From Myroides sp. 1354 (GTDB lineage Bacteria; Bacteroidota; Bacteroidia; Flavobacteriales; Flavobacteriaceae), in NCBI RefSeq assembly GCF_030324495.1, contig NZ_JACAGN010000020.1:1-43942 (forward strand): a stretch of DNA of 43,942 nt. Reading direction: 5' to 3'. The notes under the pieces are model-generated. The model saw only the letters and a program-made list of their open reading frames with translations, ran no database searches and was not told the DNA's origin. Made by a program: the position numbers and the translations under genes. Of the stretch, positions 26,481-34,954 are shown one piece after another. Within the stretch, counting starts at the first letter, position 1. Each line of letters begins with the position of its first letter.

Positions 26481-27797
26481 ATGAACGAAAGTACAGATCA
26501 AAAAATTGTATTGGCTATTGATGAAAAACCCAAAGTAGGGCAGTGGTTGTTGTTGAGTATTCAACACCTATTTGCCATGTTTGGAGCAACAGTATTGGTT
26601 CCCACACTTACGGGCATGGATCCTGCGATTGCTTTGATTTCAAGTGGAATCGGAACATTGGTTTTTATCGCCATAACGAGAGGAAAAGTACCTTCGTATT
26701 TAGGATCTTCTTTCGCCTTTATCAATCCAATTATCGCCATTAAAGCCATGGAGCAGGTGACTACGAATGACGTACCTGTAGGTAGTTTCTTGGTAGGTAG
26801 CTTTTTAGTAGGGGTAGTCTATTCGTTAGTGGCTCTTTTAATTGCGAAGGCAGGAACCAATTGGTTAATGAAATTGTTACCTCCTATTGTAGTAGGTCCC
26901 GTGATTATGGTGATCGGATTAGGTTTGGCAAGCACAGCTGTGGGGATGATTACCAATAATCCAACAGGTGAATACGATATTACTTATGTAACCATTGGAT
27001 TAGTGACGTTAGCGATTACGATTATTGCCGCTATTTTTACTAAAGGTTTCTTAAGTGTGATTCCCGTATTAGTGGGAATTATCGGTGGATACGCTTTTTC
27101 GGCTAGTATGGGGGTAGTAAATTTTGCTCCTGTGATGGAAGCTTCTTGGTTTCAAGTGCCCAATTTTACGATTCCTTTTGTAGATTATACACCAACCGTA
27201 ACTTTATATGTGGTTTTTGTTATGTTACCTGTAGCCATTGTGCCTATTGCAGAACATATTGGACACCAATTGGTATTGAGTAAAGTAGTCAATAAAGATT
27301 TAATCAATGATCCTGGATTGGATCGTTCGATGTTAGGGGATGGAGTCGCTACGATGTTAGCTTCTTTGATTGGAGGACCTCCTAATACAACTTATGGAGA
27401 AAATATTGGCGTATTAGCCATTACCCGTGCTTTTAGTATTTATGTCTTTATTGGAGCAGCTTGTTTTGCCATCCTATTTGGATTCTGTGGAAAAATCACT
27501 GCCGTATTAGCAACCATTCCTTCCCCAGTAATGGGAGGAGTTTCCATTCTCTTGTTTGGAATTATTGCCTCTAGTGGTTTGCGTATGCTAGTAGAGAATA
27601 AAGTAGATTTTAAAGTAAAACGCAATTTGATTATCTCTTCCGTTATTTTGATCATTGGAATTGGTGGTGCAGCAATCCATATTGGTGATTTAATGTCAAT
27701 TGAAGGTATGGCATTGGCTTCCATTATTGGCATTATTTTAAATATTGTATTGCCAGGAAGGAAAGAAATTACCTTTGATGATATGTTTAAAGAATAA
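26481..27797 (+). CDS. NCS2 uracil/xanthine permease
   Basis: A 438-residue nucleobase transporter of the UraA/PbuX superfamily with about 14 hydrophobic segments. Typical pieces are QHLFAMFGATVLVP at the start, PVAIVPIAEHIGHQ (the substrate Glu region) and GGPPNTTYGENIG. UraA-like sequence favours uracil over xanthine, but this is not decisive. The ATG at 26481 is preferred to 26421. It lies 76 bases after the MFS gene and may be a separate unit. Confidence 0.9.
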   Translation: MNESTDQKIVLAIDEKPKVGQWLLLSIQHLFAMFGATVLVPTLTGMDPAIALISSGIGTLVFIAITRGKVPSYLGSSFAFINPIIAIKAMEQVTTNDVPVGSFLVGSFLVGVVYSLVALLIAKAGTNWLMKLLPPIVVGPVIMVIGLGLASTAVGMITNNPTGEYDITYVTIGLVTLAITIIAAIFTKGFLSVIPVLVGIIGGYAFSASMGVVNFAPVMEASWFQVPNFTIPFVDYTPTVTLYVVFVMLPVAIVPIAEHIGHQLVLSKVVNKDLINDPGLDRSMLGDGVATMLASLIGGPPNTTYGENIGVLAITRAFSIYVFIGAACFAILFGFCGKITAVLATIPSPVMGGVSILLFGIIASSGLRMLVENKVDFKVKRNLIISSVILIIGIGGAAIHIGDLMSIEGMALASIIGIILNIVLPGRKEITFDDMFKE

Positions 27798-27859
27798 TAT
27801 TGTGAATATATTAGATAAAAAAGGTTAAAATGTATTAAAAATAAAATTAATATTTTTTA

Positions 27860-27892
27860 TTTGGCGGATAAGGTGTAAATTTTATATATTTA
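27860..27892 (+). promoter_or_regulatory. Candidate promoter of the TlpA-like gene
   Basis: TTTG at 27860-27863, a 21-base spacer and TATATTTA at 27885-27892 (one mismatch), 18 bases before the ATG. Confidence 0.45.
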
Positions 27893-27910
27893 TGCTAAAT
27901 TAATTTACTT

Positions 27911-28489
27911 ATGTTTAATAAAGGAGAAAGAAAGAAAAAAGGATGGGTAGGTAATCTTATTTTTATCCTTATTCTTTTTGTGTTGTTATTCACTCCATTG
28001 GGGACGACGTTTAAGGTGTGGATGAATCAACTACTAGCCATGAGCCCCAGTTTAGAGAAGCAAGAAGACTTTGAGCAGGTAAGCTTGGACGGTTGGACTT
28101 TATTAGATGAAGAGGGACGTGTATTCGATATGACTCAGGTTAAGGGAAAAGTAGTGGTCCTTAATTTTTGGGCTACTTGGTGCCCGCCTTGTATTGCAGA
28201 AAAACCTAGTTTTCAGGCCTTATATGACGATTATAAAAATAACGTTGTCTTTTTGTTTGTTACTACAGACGAAGCAGACAAAGTAAAAGCATTCAAAGAA
28301 AAACACGGTTATACCTTGCCTTCGTATTTCCAACAAGATGCACCACCTGCAGCCTTGTATTCAACTTCTTTACCCGCTTCTTATGTTATTGATAAGAAAG
28401 GAAATATCGTAGTGAGGAAGAATAGAGCAGCAGATTGGAATAGCTCTAAATTTAGAGTAATATTAGATGAATTAATTCAAGCAAAATAA
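27911..28489 (+). CDS. TlpA/ResA-like thiol-disulfide oxidoreductase
   Basis: This 192-residue protein has an N-terminal membrane anchor (about 12-30) and a periplasmic thioredoxin fold with the active site WCPPC (Cys91, Cys94). The segment following CPPC (IAEKPSFQALYDDY) and the cis-Pro region (TSLPASYVID) fit the TlpA family. Such proteins reduce or isomerise periplasmic disulfides, for example in cytochrome maturation; the partner is unknown here. Confidence 0.9.
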   Translation: MFNKGERKKKGWVGNLIFILILFVLLFTPLGTTFKVWMNQLLAMSPSLEKQEDFEQVSLDGWTLLDEEGRVFDMTQVKGKVVVLNFWATWCPPCIAEKPSFQALYDDYKNNVVFLFVTTDEADKVKAFKEKHGYTLPSYFQQDAPPAALYSTSLPASYVIDKKGNIVVRKNRAADWNSSKFRVILDELIQAK

Positions 28490-28490
28490 C

Positions 28491-28522
28491 AAAAAAGTCT
28501 CTGAGAAACCAGAGGCTTTTTT
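28491..28522. terminator. Bidirectional terminator
   Basis: A 13-base stem with one T-G pair (28491-28503 with 28510-28522) and a 6-base loop, between converging genes. Confidence 0.8.
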
Positions 28523-28553
28523 ATTTAAACTGGAATGGATACTATCCTTTTTC

Positions 28554-29177
28554 TTATAATAGATTAATTTCTCTTGCCAGATTTAGTCGAGCCTGGTCTT
28601 CGTACTTTCCCTTGAAATAATCCGTTTTAAAAATTTGGGGAAAGTTTAAAAAATGAGTAAGTACTTTTTTTCTTCCTGCATAGTATAAAGAGTCGGGATA
28701 AATCGCATATTCTTTTCTAATATCTTGACTATAGGTATAATATTGATCCCAATCCTTCCCTAAAATTGAGAGATCCGCATCAAGTAGGTAGTTGGTATCT
28801 GTATGTATAGATTTTTGATGCTGTTTGGTGGCTATAATTTGATTGTATACCAGTAGAATATCAGATTTAGGTACGTGAATTTTAGATAATCGATCTTGGG
28901 CTATTAATGCGCTTTGTTCCTCGTTATCTTGAGCACTTGCTTGATAGATGATATCGTGATAAAATACTGCGAAGAGCAGCAGTTCCCAATTGTAAATTTC
29001 TCCTTGTATAGGACTTAATTCATCAATCATATTTTGAAGATGTGTGAAGTTGTGATAGTAGCGATCAGCTGCCTCATAGTGTAATGCAATTTCTGACCAA
29101 TAGGATTGCACTTGATTTTGCTCAACTGAATAGTACTTGAGCAAGTGTTGAAATTGAAGTTGAAGTGATGTTTCCAT
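28554..29177 (-). CDS. HD-superfamily metal-dependent phosphohydrolase (predicted)
   Basis: This 207-residue cytoplasmic protein has YYHNFTHLQNM (His42 and His46) and the HD pair His74-Asp75 in VFYHDIIYQ, followed by DNEEQSA, the order seen in the COG4339 group. The substrate is unknown for this group. It precedes the VOC gene's transcription direction by being downstream of it, separated by 68 bases, so a joint transcript is possible. Confidence 0.8.
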   Translation of the reverse strand: METSLQLQFQHLLKYYSVEQNQVQSYWSEIALHYEAADRYYHNFTHLQNMIDELSPIQGEIYNWELLLFAVFYHDIIYQASAQDNEEQSALIAQDRLSKIHVPKSDILLVYNQIIATKQHQKSIHTDTNYLLDADLSILGKDWDQYYTYSQDIRKEYAIYPDSLYYAGRKKVLTHFLNFPQIFKTDYFKGKYEDQARLNLAREINLL

Positions 29178-29245
29178 TTTATTGTGTTGCGATCAGTATA
29201 GGGATACAAAGAAAAATAACAGTGAAACTATAGGATAGAGTGCTT

Positions 29246-29623
29246 TTAAATATTATGCCCAATACGCCAAAGCACGCCTGATGGGTCAATCAATATAAAA
29301 TCACGCATCTTCCATTCTCGATTTTCGGGAGCGGTTATTTTACAGTCAAAAGTTTCGCATAGGTTTAAAGATTGGATGTGATGATACCAATCATCTGCAT
29401 TTTCTACTTGTAGATGAAGCATTGTATTTTCAGCTAATTCTCGATTGTAAAAATGCTGTAAGAAAAATTTGGTATCTCTTAAAGCAAATAGACAAAGCTG
29501 ATCGTCTTGCCACAAGATTTCAAATCCCAAAGCGCTATAAAATGCGAGGGAAATTTGAAAATCCTTTGCAGGAATAAAACTCTTTAATTCAATTGTTTTT
29601 AAGTTGAAAATAATGTCAGTCAT
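29246..29623 (-). CDS. Glyoxalase/VOC-family protein
   Basis: This 125-residue protein has one vicinal-oxygen-chelate module: IPAKDFQISLAFYSALGFE at the start and FILIDPSGVLWRIGH at the end. The usual metal ligands are not complete in a single module, and the function cannot be assigned. I prefer the ATG at 29623; the upstream extension to 29683 looks non-family. Confidence 0.75.
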   Translation of the reverse strand: MTDIIFNLKTIELKSFIPAKDFQISLAFYSALGFEILWQDDQLCLFALRDTKFFLQHFYNRELAENTMLHLQVENADDWYHHIQSLNLCETFDCKITAPENREWKMRDFILIDPSGVLWRIGHNI

Positions 29624-29782
29624 TCGTTTTAAAATTTGAAAATAAAGATAGTTTTTTTTTGTAATTAAGGAGGAAAGGGGCAATGTATTTTATAGAGGGA
29701 CAACTAAAGAGAAGGAGGTCTTGTTTGTTTATCTAATTAATTTTTAGTAACTTACGAGTTGTATTATTTAAATTTTATAAAT

Positions 29783-30022
29783 ATGACCTCAAATGAGATT
29801 TTTGAGCTAGATACCGCTAGCATTTGCGAATTAGTAGGAAAAAGATTTAGCATTTCGTATAAAGAAGAGCGCAACGGAAAAATAAAATCTGTTCAAAGGG
29901 ATAGAAAACTCATTGCATTAGATTATACGGACAAACAACAAGTGAATCACTATATTTTTAGTGATGGCAGGCAACATTTTAAAGTGCCTCATTCCCACTT
30001 AGTAACAATGACTCAACTGTAA
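29783..30022 (+). CDS. Small uncharacterised protein, 79 aa
   Basis: A short cytoplasmic protein rich in charged residues (GKRFSISYKEERNGKIKSV), with no signal peptide. The ATG at 29783 is taken in place of a TTG at 29759. It has its own terminator. I do not recognise the family. Confidence 0.6.
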   Translation: MTSNEIFELDTASICELVGKRFSISYKEERNGKIKSVQRDRKLIALDYTDKQQVNHYIFSDGRQHFKVPHSHLVTMTQL

Positions 30023-30024
30023 AT

Positions 30025-30052
30025 AAAAAGGCTCGAATTAACGAGCCTTTTT
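30025..30052. terminator. Bidirectional terminator
   Basis: A perfect 11-base stem (30025-30035 with 30042-30052) with a 6-base loop, starting just after the stop codon of the 79-residue gene and shared with the converging secreted-protein gene. Confidence 0.85.
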
Positions 30053-30058
30053 CTATAA

Positions 30059-30454
30059 TTAACGAAATGTTTTAAATGGGATAGTTTCTCTATCTCCTAC
30101 TCTAATAGGATCACCTATACCAATATAGCTAGAATATTCGATGTCGAGTACTCTTACATTGGGATAGAAACGTTGGAGTTCTCCATATTGACAAATCTGA
30201 TCTGAAACTTGCTGAACAATAGTGTACAAAATACCTGTAGGTGGTGTGCCATAAATGGTTTGGTATATTTCTACGGTAAACTTTTTGTACTTTGGATTCC
30301 TGTGATCTGTAATTTGTTGCCCATTGCTATCACATGTGTAAAATTCATATCGAAACCAACCTGATATATCGGGTTTACCAGGATCTGCAGGTTCATACTG
30401 TGCAAAAGCACTAAAAGACAGTAATAATGTCAGAATTAAAAATAATTTTTTCAT
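30059..30454 (-). CDS. Secreted uncharacterised protein, 131 aa
   Basis: It begins MKKLFLILTLLLSFSAFAQ, a clear signal peptide with probable cleavage after AFA or FAQ. The mature part of about 112 residues has two Cys (YTCDSN and QICQYG) that may form a disulfide. It is likely periplasmic or secreted. No family is recognised. The ATG at 30454 is preferred to that at 30460. Confidence 0.65.
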   Translation of the reverse strand: MKKLFLILTLLLSFSAFAQYEPADPGKPDISGWFRYEFYTCDSNGQQITDHRNPKYKKFTVEIYQTIYGTPPTGILYTIVQQVSDQICQYGELQRFYPNVRVLDIEYSSYIGIGDPIRVGDRETIPFKTFR

Positions 30455-30731
30455 AATCATAATAAATAAAATTGGTTACTTCAATATAATTAAAATAACT
30501 TATTTTGATAGTTTTGTATTTGATTATTAACTATTTAGGATGTTTTTGTGTACTTGTTGTTAAAATTGTTCCTGTCCTATTGATGTGAAAAAGTAGAAGT
30601 ACTGCAGGTGGAGCAATATTGATTCGACATAGCACATTTTTCTTTAGTAAAAACTTATCTTTGTCAATATTCATACACGATAATTCAAGCGAAAGGCAGA
30701 TCGGGTGTCGTTTATTAATCTTAAAGTACAG

Positions 30732-31580
30732 ATGAAAACAAAAAGAAAATTTGTTCAAGTCCAACAATATGATAAAAGCATTCCCATTGAGTTTTATCGA
30801 ATTGAGGAGAGTGTTGATTTGTTCGAGTTTGAAGGACATTATCAATACGACTTCTATCAAATTTATTGGTTTGTATCGATTGATTTACCCCAAAAGCACG
30901 AAATAGATTTTATTTCTTATCCAATCAACCCACAAGAAATTTGGATTATTTATCCCGGACAAGTACATCATTTTGATCCGCGATTTAGCAAGGGATACTG
31001 CTTGGTCATCGATAAACATTATTTTAATAGTGTGCTTTTTAAAGAAGCGAAACAAAAGTTTTTTACGGGACACAATCAGTTGAAATTTGAAGTTACAACA
31101 GCAGAAATCCAACGTTTAGAATATTTACATTTACTCATCGAGATTGAATTTAATACCTTTAAAAGACCTGCTGTCTTAGAACAATATTTACAGTTGTGTA
31201 TTGTTCATTTACAAGATTTACCGCGCATAGAAGAGCCACATATAGTTTTAGATGAACGCTTACACAAACTATTGCAACTCATAGAAGAACACTATATCAC
31301 CCAGCGAAAAAATGAGTTTTATGCGGATCAAGTGTCGCTCTCTGTTAAGCGAATGAATGAAATTTTATTTCACGCTATAGGTAAGACATTAAAACAACAA
31401 CTGCAAGAACGACTGTTGTTGGAAGCCAAGCGATTAGTTGGGTATAGTCAAGACAATATTCAAATGATTGCCGATACGCTGAATTTTTCGGAAGTGTCTT
31501 ATTTCAATCGTTTTTTCAAGAAACTTACCCATCAAACGCCTAAGGAATTTCGCGAACAGGTGAAAAAAGTCCAAGAATAA
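30732..31580 (+). CDS. AraC-family transcriptional regulator
   Basis: This 282-residue protein has a cupin-like N-terminal domain (WIIYPGQVHHFDPRF) and a C-terminal double helix-turn-helix (VGYSQDNIQMIADTLNFSE, then YFNRFFKKLTHQTPKEFR). The ATG at 30732 is chosen over a GTG at 30705. The Bcr/CflA-like gene starts 63 bases downstream in the same direction and is the likely target. Confidence 0.9.
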   Translation: MKTKRKFVQVQQYDKSIPIEFYRIEESVDLFEFEGHYQYDFYQIYWFVSIDLPQKHEIDFISYPINPQEIWIIYPGQVHHFDPRFSKGYCLVIDKHYFNSVLFKEAKQKFFTGHNQLKFEVTTAEIQRLEYLHLLIEIEFNTFKRPAVLEQYLQLCIVHLQDLPRIEEPHIVLDERLHKLLQLIEEHYITQRKNEFYADQVSLSVKRMNEILFHAIGKTLKQQLQERLLLEAKRLVGYSQDNIQMIADTLNFSEVSYFNRFFKKLTHQTPKEFREQVKKVQE

Positions 31581-31617
31581 GTCTTATTTAGATAAGGAGG
31601 TATCTTTTCGCTCGAAG

Positions 31618-31625
31618 TACTTTTG
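31618..31625 (+). promoter_or_regulatory. Candidate -7 box for the Bcr/CflA-like gene
   Basis: TACTTTTG matches TAnnTTTG 18 bases before the ATG, so the exporter may have its own regulated promoter behind the AraC gene. The -33 element is unclear. Confidence 0.45.
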
Positions 31626-31643
31626 CATCTTTAGAAAAATAGT

Positions 31644-32819
31644 ATGAGTAAGTTAAAGAAACAGCAGTTTATCGTTGTATTTATCTTGGCCCTTTTATCA
31701 GCATTAGAGCCTTTTAGCATTGATTTGTATCTACCTGGGTTTTTAAAAATCTCTCAGTATTATCAAACGGATTTAAAAGCCGTTCAGTTTTCTATTTCAA
31801 CTTTTTTAGCGGGATTTGCCGTTGGACAATTATTCTGGGGAATCATCTCGGACAAGTATGGTCGCAAGTGGCCAACCATCGCTTCGCTATTGTTGTTTAT
31901 CGCAGCAACTATTGCCTGTATTTACGCAACTAGTATTGAGCAATTTTGGATGGCTCGCTTTTTTCAAGCTTTTGCAGGTTGTGCAGGTGTGGTCATCGCC
32001 CGTGCCATTGTCAATGAGTATTTTGAGCAAGAGGATACCATGCAGATATTTTCACTCTTAGCTATTATTGCGGGTGTAGCACCTATCATCGGCCCAGTGG
32101 CTGGAAATTTTTTGGTGTCTCATTTTGAATGGCAATCAACCTTTGTCACTTTATTTGTTTTAGGTGTGATTTCTTTAATACTCGTCCTTTTCTTTTTACC
32201 TGAAACCAAAGTAAAAACAGCAATCACTGCTCCCAAACGCAATCTCATTCAAGATTTTAAAGCGGTCTTTAAAGTGAAAACCTTTTTGAAATACACCCTC
32301 ATTGGTAGTGTAACTTACAGTATTTTGATGGTTTATTTGGCGAATGCCCCTTATTTAATCATGGAGTATGGTCAATTGTCATCTGCAACGTTTAGTTATA
32401 TTTTTGCATTTAATGCCGTAGGATTAATGATAGGAGCATGGATTTCCAATAGCTTTACTCGTTGGTGGTCTATTCGTCAAATTATTTGCTATACCACCCT
32501 CATAGGACTTGTTTGTAGTGTGGTGTTCTTGGGATTTTGTATTACCCAACAACCTATTGAATGGCTGCTGGTTCCGTTGTTTTTTATTATTCTAACGTTA
32601 GGGGTATTATTCCCTACTACAACGAAATTAGCACTGGAACCTTTTCATGAAAATAGTGGATCGGCTTCTGCTTTACTTGGTTCCCTTCAGTTGATGTTGA
32701 CGTTCCTAATCTCAGCCATGACCAATCTTATCCCACTCGACTTATTGATTTTGACTGGAATTGCTTTGTTTGTGTGTCATATCTTGTATTTGGTTTGCTA
32801 CTGGATCAAAGAGGAATAG
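31644..32819 (+). CDS. MFS multidrug exporter, Bcr/CflA-like
   Basis: This 391-residue inner-membrane protein has about 12 hydrophobic segments. Typical Bcr/CflA features are SALEPFSIDLYLPGF in segment 1 and WGIISDKYGRKWP after segment 2. It likely exports drugs or amino-acid-type compounds by proton antiport. It is paired with the AraC regulator upstream. Confidence 0.88.
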   Translation: MSKLKKQQFIVVFILALLSALEPFSIDLYLPGFLKISQYYQTDLKAVQFSISTFLAGFAVGQLFWGIISDKYGRKWPTIASLLLFIAATIACIYATSIEQFWMARFFQAFAGCAGVVIARAIVNEYFEQEDTMQIFSLLAIIAGVAPIIGPVAGNFLVSHFEWQSTFVTLFVLGVISLILVLFFLPETKVKTAITAPKRNLIQDFKAVFKVKTFLKYTLIGSVTYSILMVYLANAPYLIMEYGQLSSATFSYIFAFNAVGLMIGAWISNSFTRWWSIRQIICYTTLIGLVCSVVFLGFCITQQPIEWLLVPLFFIILTLGVLFPTTTKLALEPFHENSGSASALLGSLQLMLTFLISAMTNLIPLDLLILTGIALFVCHILYLVCYWIKEE

Positions 32820-33034
32820 GGGGATGGTTTACGGTTGACAGTTTACGGCTCACGGAAGATTTAGTAGAGAAAGCGGTTCAGATTTTTATTTAATGGTGCA
32901 AAAAACGAGTAGGAGGAAACCTAGTAACTTACTCAAAACTTGTTTACCTTACTCCAAAGATCATCTCGAAATTAGTATCTTTAGAAAGAAGAATAAATTT
33001 CATTTAAATCAAATCCTTACCAACCCAGTCACTA

Positions 33035-33682
33035 ATGAGAAAATACTACATTCCTGGGATGATTACCATGTTGTTACTTCCTCTACTTGGCTATTGGTAT
33101 ATTCAAAAAACAATCCCTACTCGTGATTATAGAGCGATAGAGGTGGATTTGGAAGATGCAAGTTTTTATGATTGTTTTGGAGGTGGACCATTTAAAGGTG
33201 TAGTGTTTGAAACCTTAGAATTTACAGGTGATTCAATACAAGATGAAAAGCTCTTACAGCAAGCAGAAGATAAAATAGAGGCGATTCTGTCGCATGACGA
33301 AAAGAAGAAAGGTTTAGCGTTTACTTTCGAAACAGTTTCCTATTCTACTTATATTAATATATTAAGTATTTTAGATAAGCATAAACGAAATGTTTTCGTT
33401 TATCGGGATAGTATTAAGTTTTCTAATGATCAAAATTTAATTGATCTTCAATTAAATAAGGAGGATTTTAAAGAAATGATTAAGAAATTAGAAGAAGAGC
33501 ATGAAGTAATGAATGCAAAAGAAGACAAAGTTGCTTTAGTATTACATCGAATGGGCAATTATAAATACGTTATTGGAATGGGGTTTCTACTCCTTGTTTA
33601 TTGTTGTTTTTATGACGTGTATCGCTTGAGGAGATGGGAGGATAAAAAGAAAAAGGTTTTTGTGAAGAGGAAATATACTTGA
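33035..33682 (+). CDS. Uncharacterised membrane protein with two terminal membrane segments
   Basis: This 215-residue protein has hydrophobic segments at about 8-25 and 178-195, with a charged domain of about 150 residues between them that is likely on one side of the membrane. After the second segment a basic tail (RRWEDKKKKVFVKRK) suggests a cytoplasmic C-terminus. I do not recognise the family. It is followed by an unusually strong terminator. Confidence 0.6.
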   Translation: MRKYYIPGMITMLLLPLLGYWYIQKTIPTRDYRAIEVDLEDASFYDCFGGGPFKGVVFETLEFTGDSIQDEKLLQQAEDKIEAILSHDEKKKGLAFTFETVSYSTYINILSILDKHKRNVFVYRDSIKFSNDQNLIDLQLNKEDFKEMIKKLEEEHEVMNAKEDKVALVLHRMGNYKYVIGMGFLLLVYCCFYDVYRLRRWEDKKKKVFVKRKYT

Positions 33683-33700
33683 ATCAATGACGATGGTACT

Positions 33701-33745
33701 AAATAATACAATAGGGTGTCTTTTGGACACCCTATTGTATTATTT
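33701..33745. terminator. Very strong bidirectional terminator
   Basis: A perfect 20-base stem (33701-33720 with 33726-33745) with a 5-base loop. The right arm includes the stop and last codon of the minus-strand gene at 33740-34111. Confidence 0.85.
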
Positions 33746-34111
33746 AGGAGAAACAGGCAGGGTTGTATAGGTATCACATACGTCATCTGACATCAGACTC
33801 GGCATAAAGGGGATACGCACTAACGTTCCTGTTTGTGTTTGGCGATTGTAATGGAACATTCCTTCGTAAGAAGCGACAACCTCGTCATACCAAATGAGAG
33901 ATTTACTAGGGGTACAACTTTTATGGTGTGTGCCAATTTGAGTGGAACTGACTTGAACTCCGTTGTTGAATGTGTCTGCGTAAATTAATATTTCATAGCA
34001 ATTTACCCGTTCTAATCGTTGCTCTTCTTTTTCTTTTTTGTCGATTTCTCCAGTGTTAGCAAAAGCTCCAAAAGAAAAGGCTAAAGCTAGCCCAACGCAT
34101 AATTTTTTCAT
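33740..34111 (-). CDS. Secreted uncharacterised protein, 123 aa
   Basis: It starts MKKLCVGLALAFSFGAFA, a signal peptide. The mature part has Cys residues at about 38, 66 and 111 and no recognised domain. General make-up resembles the 131-residue secreted protein at 30059, but there is no convincing sequence match. The stop codon lies inside the arm of the shared terminator. Confidence 0.6.
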   Translation of the reverse strand: MKKLCVGLALAFSFGAFANTGEIDKKEKEEQRLERVNCYEILIYADTFNNGVQVSSTQIGTHHKSCTPSKSLIWYDEVVASYEGMFHYNRQTQTGTLVRIPFMPSLMSDDVCDTYTTLPVSPK

Positions 34112-34296
34112 TGTGATATAGTTTAAAATTGGTTCTTTTAAAGATAGACTAAGATAAAATGGTAAAAAAACAAACTTCTGTTTCTTAACAATTTAGGTAG
34201 TTTTTCTCTTCCTATTAGAGGGGAACTTTTGCTTTCTCGCTAAAAAGGAATGTTTCTAAATAGAAATGCAGTTGTATGGGATTTGATTTAATAGTC

Positions 34297-34304
34297 TAGT
34301 TTTG
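34297..34304 (+). promoter_or_regulatory. Candidate -7 box for the CDGSH gene
   Basis: TAGTTTTG matches TAnnTTTG, 26 bases before the ATG, with a weak -33 candidate (TTGT, 34272) 21 bases upstream. Confidence 0.45.
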
Positions 34305-34330
34305 TGGTAAACTAAATAACAACAATAAAG

Positions 34331-34555
34331 ATGTCAAAAACAAAACTCACAATTAACAATAATGGATCAGTCAAAGTAGAAGGTGATTTCGAAATTGTAG
34401 ATAAAGATGGAAATGTATACGGATTAGAAGGTAGAACTGTACTTTCAATCTGTCGTTGTGGACTTTCACAAAATAAACCGTTTTGCGATGGAGCACACAA
34501 AGGACATTTTGAACATGAAGCGGTTGCATTTAATCTTCCTCCAAAGAAGGTATAG
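34331..34555 (+). CDS. CDGSH iron-sulfur domain protein
   Basis: This 74-residue protein has the motif CRCGLSQNKPFCDGAH with ligands Cys41, Cys43, Cys52 and His56, the three-Cys one-His set for a labile [2Fe-2S] cluster. In this family the cluster is involved in electron or cluster transfer; the partner is unknown. The motif has Ala in place of Ser (GAH), seen in other bacterial members. Cytoplasmic; it has its own promoter. Confidence 0.92.
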   Translation: MSKTKLTINNNGSVKVEGDFEIVDKDGNVYGLEGRTVLSICRCGLSQNKPFCDGAHKGHFEHEAVAFNLPPKKV

Positions 34556-34649
34556 TCACTTCAGTCTATTGATTGAGAAAGAGTTTTCTGTTTAAAGGCT
34601 ATATTTTTAATCGATAGAATAAAACAAAATAGCAAAGCGACACAAAAAA

Positions 34650-34681
34650 AAAAAAGCCTCAACAAATGTTGAGGCTTTTTT
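34650..34681 (-). terminator. Terminator of tRNA-Arg
   Basis: A perfect 14-base stem (34650-34663 with 34668-34681) with a 4-base loop lies 2 bases beyond the tRNA 3' end on the minus strand. It is flanked by A runs on the plus strand. Confidence 0.85.
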
Positions 34682-34683
34682 TG

Positions 34684-34757
34684 TGATCCAATCAGGATTC
34701 GAACCTGAGACCTACTGCTTAGAAGGCAGTTGCTCTATCCAGCTGAGCTATTGGACC
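34684..34757 (-). tRNA. tRNA-Arg (anticodon TCT)
   Basis: 74 bases fold as a canonical tRNA: acceptor arms GGTCCAA and TTGGATC with discriminator A, the D arm, an anticodon stem ACTGC/GCAGT around loop CTTCTAA (anticodon TCT, reads AGA), and a T arm TCAGG-TTCGAAT-CCTGA. CCA is not encoded. Confidence 0.96.
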
Positions 34758-34779
34758 ATTAAATCATCAAGTGATTTAA

Positions 34780-34822
34780 ACCATCAAAATAAAAAAGTAT
34801 TATACTTTCTTATTTTGATGGT
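34780..34822. repeat. Long near-perfect hairpin in the tRNA leader
   Basis: About 20 bases on each side (accatcaaaataa with its complement ttattttgatggt at the base) pair with one irregularity around agtattatact. It lies between the tRNA promoter and the mature tRNA 5' end. Confidence 0.6.
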
Positions 34823-34823
34823 G

Positions 34824-34856
34824 CAAATATATTCTATTTTTTATAGAAACACCAAG
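34824..34856 (-). promoter_or_regulatory. Promoter of tRNA-Arg
   Basis: On the minus strand CTTG (34856-34853), a 21-base spacer and TATATTTG (34831-34824). The predicted start lies at the edge of the hairpin at 34780-34822. Confidence 0.5.
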
Positions 34857-34954
34857 GATAATCGCATAAAAATGAAAATAATAAAATAACTGATTGACAA
34901 TTAGAAATTTGTATCCTTTATTTTTAGGCGATTCTCCTTGGATTCTAGATGAGA

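Noticed and set aside
30531..30860. 109-codon open frame on the minus strand
   Set aside because: It overlaps the AraC gene start and intergenic DNA, and has no domain, signal or family resemblance.
32893..33126. 77-codon plus-strand frame upstream of the two-segment membrane protein
   Set aside because: It overlaps the better frame at 33035 and has no recognisable protein features.
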